This document shows, piece after piece, positions 21,964 through 26,497 of a stretch of DNA of 26,497 bases. Within the stretch, counting starts at the first letter, position 1; each line of letters opens with the position of its first letter. The stretch is from positions 1-26,497 of the IMG/VR virus record IMGVR_UViG_3300045257_000081; one strand, written 5' to 3'. Origin of the DNA: a virus. The position numbers were made by a program, and so were the translations under genes. The notes under the pieces are model-generated. The model was not told the DNA's origin, did no database searches, and saw only the letters and a program-made list of their open reading frames with translations.

Positions 21964-22343
21964 TGAAATATCGAAGCCGCAAACTTATCATGCCATCCCA
22001 CTTGAACGGGGCCAACACTCTGTTCGGTGGTCAAGCATTGGCGTGGATTGACGAAGAAGCGGCCATCTATGCTGCATGTCAGACCAGAACTGCCAGCCTC
22101 GTAACCAAGGTCATGAGTGCCATCGATTTCAAGGCTCCGGCACATCTCGGAGATATCATCGAAATTGGAACAGACCTCGTGAAGATTGGACGAACGTCCA
22201 TTACGGTTTCTGCTACAATGCGCAACAAATCCACCAAGAATGTCATCTTGACGGTCGATGAGATTGTCTTTGTCTGTGTGGATGCGAACGGAACACCAAC
22301 GCCTCACGGCATCACAGAAAAACTCATTGAGGAAGATGAATGA
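21963..22343 (+). CDS. hot-dog acyl-CoA thioesterase (YciA-like)
   Basis: The 126-residue product has the hot-dog signature near the N-terminus: LIMPSHLNGANTLFGGQALA then WIDEEAAIYAA (8-38). The central AIDFKAPAHLGDIIEIGTDL and RTSITVSATM strands are typical of YciA-type acyl-CoA thioesterases. It would hydrolyse CoA thioesters in the cytoplasm. A phage role is not clear: possibly lipid or CoA metabolism. It is coupled to both neighbours by overlapping start and stop codons (TAATG before, ATGA after). Confidence 0.87.
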   Translation: MKYRSRKLIMPSHLNGANTLFGGQALAWIDEEAAIYAACQTRTASLVTKVMSAIDFKAPAHLGDIIEIGTDLVKIGRTSITVSATMRNKSTKNVILTVDEIVFVCVDANGTPTPHGITEKLIEEDE

Positions 22344-22657
22344 TTAAGATATCCCCACTACGTGATCAGCTTGTGGTCATCGTGAACGAACGTCAAACGC
22401 AAACTGCCGGTGGTATCCAATTGGTCGAACGCGCAGGCTCTTCCAGCACTCTCCCTTCCTCTGGTAAGGTCATCGCAGTTGGGCCGGGTGCAACCGATAA
22501 GAATGGCATTACACAACCGATGGATATCGAAGTCGGCCACACAGTTCTTTTCCACAAGAGCAGCGGCATTAAGCTTCCGGGAGAGTCGATTTCTGACTTT
22601 ACCGATTACCGTATCATGCGCCACGAAGACGTACTAGCAGTCTTGGTAGATTCGTGA
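22340..22657 (+). CDS. GroES-like co-chaperonin
   Basis: The 105-residue product fits GroES (97) and T4 gp31 (111). It begins IKISPLRDQLVVIVNER and has a mobile-loop region at about 20-36 (TAGGIQLVERAGSSSTL). Then come GKVIAVGPG, VGHTVLFHKSSGI and the C-terminal DYRIMRHEDVLAVL, all typical of GroES. It looks closer to bacterial GroES than to gp31. In T4, gp31 replaces GroES so that GroEL can fold the major capsid protein; the same role is likely here. No GroEL gene is in the window. ATGA overlap with the thioesterase. Confidence 0.93.
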   Translation: MIKISPLRDQLVVIVNERQTQTAGGIQLVERAGSSSTLPSSGKVIAVGPGATDKNGITQPMDIEVGHTVLFHKSSGIKLPGESISDFTDYRIMRHEDVLAVLVDS

Positions 22658-22660
22658 TAT

Positions 22661-22668
22661 GATAAATA
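22661..22668 (+). promoter_or_regulatory. T4-type late promoter (GATAAATA) before the tRNA-like gene
   Basis: This is a 7 of 8 late element. The start would be near 22674, 7 bases before the tRNA-like 5' end, the same arrangement as at tRNA-Trp. It probably also drives the six genes that follow. Confidence 0.72.
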
Positions 22669-22680
22669 CCCAAGCATGAC

Positions 22681-22759
22681 GCGGTAGTATCGGCTCAGTT
22701 TCCTAAACTGTTGAAACCGTAATGGACACATGTGGGTTCGACTCCCTCCTATCGCACCA
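22681..22759 (+). tRNA. tRNA-like gene, irregular; possible tRNA-Arg (CCT)
   Basis: The ends are clearly tRNA-like. Acceptor GCGGTAG pairs with CTATCGC (one G-U). The T arm is GTGGG-TTCGACT-CCCTC (one T-T mismatch). The discriminator is A and CCA is encoded. The best anticodon arm is TCAGT-TTCCTAA-ACTGT with U33 and anticodon CCT. This leaves only 7 bases for the D arm and about 20 for the variable region, so no normal cloverleaf forms. The identity is uncertain. It may be degenerate, D-armless, or damaged by an indel. Confidence 0.5.
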
Positions 22760-22774
22760 ATTCTGAGGTATCCC

Positions 22775-23266
22775 GTGGGTTATCATTGTGACATGATCTA
22801 CATCGGCCCTGCTGTCAAAATTGAACAGCAAGAGAGAGTGATGCCGGTAGTCATCAATACCTGTAGTGTTGATGATTGCGAAAACAGTCGCAAACCATCC
22901 ACCAGAAACTTTTGCGACGAATGTGGAAACCCGGTGTTACCTCGTACAATAATGAAACAGAGGCCGGTATCGTTTTGTGATTTCGTGAATGATGACTCCA
23001 GAGCGTATCTGAAATATCAAGATGACCTGTTCAATCCTCCTAACGACAAAGATGGAATTTGGTTACCCAATAGACAGGTGAAGGATATGTCTGCGTTTAA
23101 CGGTGAAATCGGGGAATACACGATTACCGTATCAGATGCCTTCGCCGAGAACAGAGCCAAACAGATAATCATTTTCAATGGGTATTATGACAAACTGTTC
23201 ATCGATTTGCGTACTTATGGGTTTCAAATCGAGACCGTGTACGTTATCAAGACCTACGGATTCTAA
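22775..23266 (+). CDS. hypothetical protein with N-terminal zinc-ribbon-like cysteines
   Basis: The product has about 163 residues from a GTG at 22775, chosen because GAGG lies 7 bases before it. An ATG at 22793 is the alternative. Cysteines in TCSVDDCENS and NFCDECGNPV (CxxxxC and CxxC) suggest a small zinc-binding knuckle. The rest (GEIGEYTITVSDAFAENRAK, IIIFNGYYDKLFIDLRTYGF) is not recognised. It is the first protein gene after the tRNA-like gene and is followed after 6 bases by the NadE-like gene. Confidence 0.7.
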   Translation: MGYHCDMIYIGPAVKIEQQERVMPVVINTCSVDDCENSRKPSTRNFCDECGNPVLPRTIMKQRPVSFCDFVNDDSRAYLKYQDDLFNPPNDKDGIWLPNRQVKDMSAFNGEIGEYTITVSDAFAENRAKQIIIFNGYYDKLFIDLRTYGFQIETVYVIKTYGF

Positions 23267-23272
23267 TCCAAC

Positions 23273-23995
23273 ATGAACATTTCGCCTGCTCTCAGCAAGA
23301 AGATAGCTATCACAAAAAAGTTCAGTAGTCTTGTCAAACGTTTGACGACTAAGGTGCAATTCTCTGCAAACCAAGTAAGAGGGTTCATGCTCGGATTGAG
23401 TGGAACGGATTCTATCGTAACTTACTTCTTATTGAACGAAGTGGCAGCGAAAGAGGGGTTTCTAGTTCATGGCGTTCATTATGTCGAATCAGAGACAAAA
23501 CCGACCCCATTCCAGCGTGATGTTTTACCGTGGTTACGAAACGCGTGGCCGAAATCCAGTGTTACTGTAGCTATACCACCGGGCGGGAATTACGACCAAT
23601 ATCGCTGGGGTGATATACATTATCGAGCGTTGAATAGTGTTGGCAGGTATTGGATTGCGAACACAACGAATGCCACGGAGAAAGCACTGGGAACGTTCGG
23701 CATCATGGCTAACAGTGCGAGTATATCTCCAATCATCTCACTCTATAAAAGTGAAATCCTACAACTGTGTGAGATTTGGAACGTTCCACAGGAAGCCATT
23801 CAACGTTCGCGTCTCCCGGATTGTCTGTGTGGACGCGATGAATTCGCCGCTGAGAACATCGACCTGATCGATGAAGTTCTCAGAAACAACTTGACCAAAG
23901 ACTACCCGGCAGACGTGTTGCGTAAAGCGATGGACTACATTCGCGACACCAAGCGTGCCAACGATTTCAAGAACAGAACGCCGTACAACGTTTGA
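23273..23995 (+). CDS. NAD synthetase-like ATP pyrophosphatase (NadE-like)
   Basis: NadE amidates nicotinate adenine dinucleotide to NAD+. The 240-residue product resembles the NadE synthetase domain. The PP-loop is GLSGTDSIVT (41-50), where the usual SGGxDS has lost one residue (SGTDS). NTTNATEKALGTFGIMA (130-146), SPIISLYKSEILQLCEIW (152-169) and the VPQEAIQRSRLPD end match NadE. No glutaminase domain is present, as in ammonia-using forms. The short PP-loop makes activity uncertain; another adenylating function is possible. It lies in a tight operon with a BtpA-like barrel and a dioxygenase. Confidence 0.75.
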   Translation: MNISPALSKKIAITKKFSSLVKRLTTKVQFSANQVRGFMLGLSGTDSIVTYFLLNEVAAKEGFLVHGVHYVESETKPTPFQRDVLPWLRNAWPKSSVTVAIPPGGNYDQYRWGDIHYRALNSVGRYWIANTTNATEKALGTFGIMANSASISPIISLYKSEILQLCEIWNVPQEAIQRSRLPDCLCGRDEFAAENIDLIDEVLRNNLTKDYPADVLRKAMDYIRDTKRANDFKNRTPYNV

Positions 23996-24002
23996 GAACC
24001 CC

Positions 24003-24335
24003 ATGGCGTACATAACCGACGATAACGACAACTTAGTCAAAGTGGAGAAGCCTATGAAGCCAGTCAGTGACGGCGGAAACAATCTAACCAAAATCGAAAA
24101 GCCGTTTGAATGCTGTGGGAAAGGTAAACCTGAAACATTTGAGTTCACCACTCTTGATCAGCATACGCGGACGTATTACTATCCGCACGTGTGGTTCACC
24201 ATCAAGGATGTCATCAGCATCAATGTCAGCGATGCCGGTACACACCGTTTGAACACACAAGATGGCAAGAAGCACATCGTTCTACCCGGTTGGATTCACC
24301 TTGAGTTCGATACACCAGAGTGGACTGCATACTGA
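24003..24335 (+). CDS. hypothetical protein
   Basis: This 110-residue protein is of unknown family. The ATG at 24003 is chosen; the frame opens upstream only inside the NadE-like gene. The N-terminus contains an imperfect internal repeat (LVKVEKPMKPVSDGG and LTKIEKPFECCGKGK). The C-terminal half is beta-rich (RTYYYPHVWFTIKDVISINV, HIVLPGWIHLEFDTP). It overlaps the next start by TGATG, so it is part of the operon. Confidence 0.7.
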   Translation: MAYITDDNDNLVKVEKPMKPVSDGGNNLTKIEKPFECCGKGKPETFEFTTLDQHTRTYYYPHVWFTIKDVISINVSDAGTHRLNTQDGKKHIVLPGWIHLEFDTPEWTAY

Positions 24336-24997
24336 TGACCCCGGAGATTTGGCCAGTCATACATCTCGACACACCCGGATTAGCGTTTGTGAACGCTGCC
24401 ATTGCGTTCAACGCTGGCTGTGACGGTGTGTTCGTGATTCATATGAATGGTGGGGATGAATTGGTTACCCCGGTAGCCTCGGAAATCAAAAGAATGTGGC
24501 CCGACAAGAAGGTTGGCGTCAACTATTTGACGATGAATGCGTTTGATGGGTTGCGTCGCGCCGAGAAAAACCTATTTGATGCATACTGGACGGACGAGTC
24601 GGGCGTGCGTAGCGATGGTGTCGAAGAGGTGGCGCGAAATGTTCAATGGTTTCTCTCCATTTGCCGACCTATATTATTTTTCGGTTCGGTGGCTTTCAAA
24701 TACCAAAAGTCTGACCCAGACCCATCAATGGCAGCGGAGAGGGCAACGCGACTTGGTATGATACCAACTACCAGTGGAAGTGCAACAGGAAAGGCTCCGC
24801 CTGTGGAGAAGGTCAAGATGATGCGTGAATTTATACAACATCGTCCACTTGCCTTGGCTAGCGGTGTTACACCGGAAAACGTTCTTTCACTTGCTCCATA
24901 CGTGTCCCACATTCTCGTTTCGACGGGAATCTCGAAATCATTCTTTGAGTTCGATGCTGACAAATTGAAAGCGTTGGTGGAGGAACTTCGTGACTAA
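24335..24997 (+). CDS. BtpA/SgcQ-like TIM-barrel protein
   Basis: The 220-residue product shows a (beta/alpha)8 pattern: VIHLDTPGLAFVNAAIAFNA, CDGVFVIHM, KVGVNYL. The late-barrel phosphate-binding stretches are TTSGSATGKAPPVEKV (about 145-160) and LALASGVTPENVLSLAPYV (about 172-190), the best match being the BtpA family. The function of that family is poorly known. The ATG at 24335 (TGATG overlap) is preferred to a GTG at 24320. Next to a NadE-like gene it might act on a nucleotide or ribosyl substrate; this is speculation from context. Confidence 0.72.
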   Translation: MTPEIWPVIHLDTPGLAFVNAAIAFNAGCDGVFVIHMNGGDELVTPVASEIKRMWPDKKVGVNYLTMNAFDGLRRAEKNLFDAYWTDESGVRSDGVEEVARNVQWFLSICRPILFFGSVAFKYQKSDPDPSMAAERATRLGMIPTTSGSATGKAPPVEKVKMMREFIQHRPLALASGVTPENVLSLAPYVSHILVSTGISKSFFEFDADKLKALVEELRD

Positions 24998-25667
24998 ACC
25001 CTTATCGAAGGACGATATTCTTTTTGGATGTGGAAAGGGACATCGAAACAATGAAGCAACACTCTTGGATCGTTTGCCCAATTCGCTAATCCCGCGTTCG
25101 TCTACATCGACCGTTTTGCAAGATGAGAGACCGGCATATGACATTCTTAGAGGGTTCTGTGACCCTTTACGGCACTACACTCATCCACCAACGTCAGGAT
25201 TCCATCCTACGCCTTCATGGTTGGGTCATTTCAAATTTAGACAATTCCCAATCACCGAAACAAGAAAAGAATTGAACAAGTTACCTGTCCGGATCAGAGA
25301 TTTGATTTCGGACATGGAACAAATCGTAGAATATCAAAAATTCAACACGGTATTCCTTCAACGGTACGATGTTGGAGATTTTGTTCGCCTACATCGTGAT
25401 CCAAAGAATAATACTGGGTATACGATCATCGCGGTATTGGGTGACTTCGATGGAGCCGAAACAACTATCCATCGTGGTGATGTCAGTGAGAGGTTCACTT
25501 TACAAGCTGGAGACGTGCTAGTCCTACCGTGTTACATGAATGACATACAAGGTGATTCTCATGAAGTGTCTCCCGTAACTCGTGGTACGCGGTATGCTAT
25601 CATCCTGAATACAATCCAACGGGCAGAACCTGAAGAACCGTCCAAGGCTGAGGAACTATTCTCGTGA
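24990..25667 (+). CDS. 2-oxoglutarate/Fe(II)-dependent oxygenase
   Basis: The 225-residue protein carries the double-stranded beta-helix motif. HRD (135-137) lies in FVRLHRDPKNNTGYTIIAVL, the distal His191 in GDSHEVSPVTRGTRY, and the likely 2OG-binding Arg is 201 (or 198). This pattern fits prolyl-hydroxylase/AlkB-like oxygenases common in phages. The N-terminal 110 residues are not recognised. The substrate is unknown: nucleic acid or protein hydroxylation are both possible. The GTG start at 24990 has a very good GGAGG 7 bases upstream and overlaps the previous stop by 8 bases. Confidence 0.85.
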   Translation: MTKPLSKDDILFGCGKGHRNNEATLLDRLPNSLIPRSSTSTVLQDERPAYDILRGFCDPLRHYTHPPTSGFHPTPSWLGHFKFRQFPITETRKELNKLPVRIRDLISDMEQIVEYQKFNTVFLQRYDVGDFVRLHRDPKNNTGYTIIAVLGDFDGAETTIHRGDVSERFTLQAGDVLVLPCYMNDIQGDSHEVSPVTRGTRYAIILNTIQRAEPEEPSKAEELFS

Positions 25668-26143
25668 ACATACGTGTCTATAGAACATTCCATTGGGAAC
25701 TTGACTGTTCACGCTCGGAAATCCGTTACGGCGGGAAGAACCCGGTGAAATTGGTTTCCACTGACGTTCTTCAGTTCATGGACGATGAAGGAGAGTGGAA
25801 AGCTATACCCATCGTTGAAGGGCCTCAACCCAAACATCCAGACGAAGAAGCCGCAAAACGCGACATGCAAACCATCGATAAATGGATGACAGGGATCAGA
25901 AACAATGCTATCGTCAATGCAGTCATTTCAGGGGAAGATGCATCGGGGTTAGCACTTCTTGCCCAATATGCCGTTAGTGGTGAACAATTGGACATGGAAG
26001 AAGTGAACGAGACACTATCCGGAATCAAGAGTCAGCACGCCAAGAAGATCGCAGAACTCATCTTGCATCCGGATTGGTCTAGCCCGTATACTGATGCCGC
26101 CGAGTCAATCATCAAATGGGCATCAAGCTTGAAGAAGACCTGA
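25664..26143 (+). CDS. hypothetical protein, last gene of the operon
   Basis: This 159-residue acidic protein is of unknown family. The GTG start at 25664 overlaps the oxygenase stop (GTGA). The N-terminal part is beta-rich (RVYRTFHWELDCSRSEIRYG). The rest is helical (MQTIDKWMTGIRNNAIVNAV, ALLAQYAVSGEQLDMEEV, HAKKIAELIL). No motif is seen. After it a bulged hairpin (26157-26182, ATTACGGG with CCCGGTAAT) without a T tract may mark the transcript end weakly. Confidence 0.7.
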   Translation: MNIRVYRTFHWELDCSRSEIRYGGKNPVKLVSTDVLQFMDDEGEWKAIPIVEGPQPKHPDEEAAKRDMQTIDKWMTGIRNNAIVNAVISGEDASGLALLAQYAVSGEQLDMEEVNETLSGIKSQHAKKIAELILHPDWSSPYTDAAESIIKWASSLKKT

Positions 26144-26232
26144 ACAGAAGCTGAATATTACGGGTTGACACTCCCCGGTAATCGTGGCAAGATGATCGTG
26201 CTTACCCGCTTGTTACAAAATTTTGCGACAAG

Positions 26233-26240
26233 CATAAATA
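26233..26240 (+). promoter_or_regulatory. T4-type late promoter (CATAAATA)
   Basis: This is a 7 of 8 late element 34 bases before a small ORF at 26274. The resulting transcript could end at the hairpin at 26446-26471, giving a short RNA of about 225 bases. Confidence 0.65.
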
Positions 26241-26273
26241 CTTCTGAACGAAATTCAACCGGAACACAAAGTC

Positions 26274-26381
26274 ATGAGCGTTTCACTCACCCCAGCACGT
26301 ACATTGAAAAACTGGCACCCCGATTATAAGTTTAATCGAGGTACAGCTTCTGTGCGAGCGTTGGGAGATGAAACTATCTGA
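26274..26381 (+). CDS. possible small protein (35 residues)
   Basis: The ATG at 26274 opens a 35-codon frame (MSVSLTPARTLKNWHPDYKF onward) ending in TGA at 26381. It is placed between a late promoter and an intrinsic terminator, which supports a real transcript. The ribosome site is poor (GGAACACAAAGTC). It may be a small protein or the unit may be a noncoding RNA. Confidence 0.35.
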   Translation: MSVSLTPARTLKNWHPDYKFNRGTASVRALGDETI

Positions 26382-26445
26382 CGCGTGGACAGGGAAAGGT
26401 AAAAGAGAACTTCTGACCTAACCCTAAAATCCAGATTCGCACAGG

Positions 26446-26471
26446 AGCCAGACCAAAAGTCTGGCTTTTTT
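26446..26471 (+). terminator. intrinsic terminator
   Basis: AGCCAGAC and GTCTGGCT form a perfect 8-bp stem with a CAAAA loop, followed by TTTTTT. It closes the short late unit that begins near 26246. Confidence 0.9.
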
Positions 26472-26497
26472 ATTGCCCGCAATATTGAGATTGTTGG

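Noticed and set aside
26165-26193. TTGACA with CAAGAT at 17 bases as a promoter
   Set aside because: The -10 matches only 3 of 6, and the -35 lies in a hairpin loop after an operon end.
1-26497. CRISPR array, insertion sequence, integrase or attachment sites
   Set aside because: No regularly spaced repeats, transposase or integrase motifs were seen. The only direct tandem repeat noted is two copies of 18 bp inside a gene.

Overview
The window is a piece of a large T4-like tailed phage (myovirus) genome. The signs are a run of T4 core genes in T4-like relations: gp55 (late sigma factor), gp47 and gp46 (recombination nuclease) on the minus strand, and gp20 (portal), gp67-like, gp68-like and gp21 (prohead protease) on the plus strand. 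There are also many copies of the T4 late promoter element (TATAAATA and close variants), phage-type homing endonucleases, and tRNA genes with encoded CCA. The host cannot be named. It is probably a Gram-negative proteobacterium, because the PrkA/YeaH/SpoVR proteins resemble those of E. coli closely and sigma70-type promoters are present.

Layout. 1-4260 (minus): gp55, then an HNH endonuclease, a LAGLIDADG endonuclease, gp47 and the start of gp46. gp55 and the HNH gene have clear sigma70-type promoters. 4281-10245 (plus, late promoters): a 924-residue Ala/Gly-rich virion-type protein, portal, two small core/scaffold proteins and the prohead protease, closed by a strong hairpin terminator. 10269-14273: a reversed small gene with a perfect late promoter, a hypothetical protein, peptidyl-tRNA hydrolase (Pth2), tRNA-Trp, a peptide deformylase with an altered motif, a convergent LAGLIDADG endonuclease, a frameshifted metallophosphoesterase and a cupin-like protein. 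14342-19149: a complete prkA-yeaH-spoVR module behind a late promoter. 19154-21392: an HD-Pth2 fusion, two small hypothetical proteins, tRNA-Leu and a convergent HNH endonuclease. 21444-22657: a sigma70-type promoter driving a deoxyribosyltransferase-like protein, a hot-dog thioesterase and a GroES-like co-chaperonin. 22661-26143: a late promoter, an odd tRNA-like gene, then a tight operon of a zinc-ribbon protein, a NadE-like protein, a hypothetical protein, a BtpA-like TIM barrel, a 2OG-Fe(II) oxygenase and another hypothetical protein. The end holds a small ORF and a terminator.

The most striking content is the full-length three-gene PrkA-YeaH-SpoVR module, a bacterial starvation/stationary-phase system here under phage late control. 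A second theme is regulatory: four late promoters lie inside perfect inverted repeats, so read-through RNA can fold over the start region while late-initiated RNA cannot. This matches the logic known for T4 I-TevI. A third theme is translation: two Pth2 domains, a deformylase and three tRNA or tRNA-like genes. Several genes carry local lesions or recoding signals (an amber codon, a +1 frameshift, a Gln-to-Pro change in a catalytic motif). All calls are from reading the sequence; no search was run.
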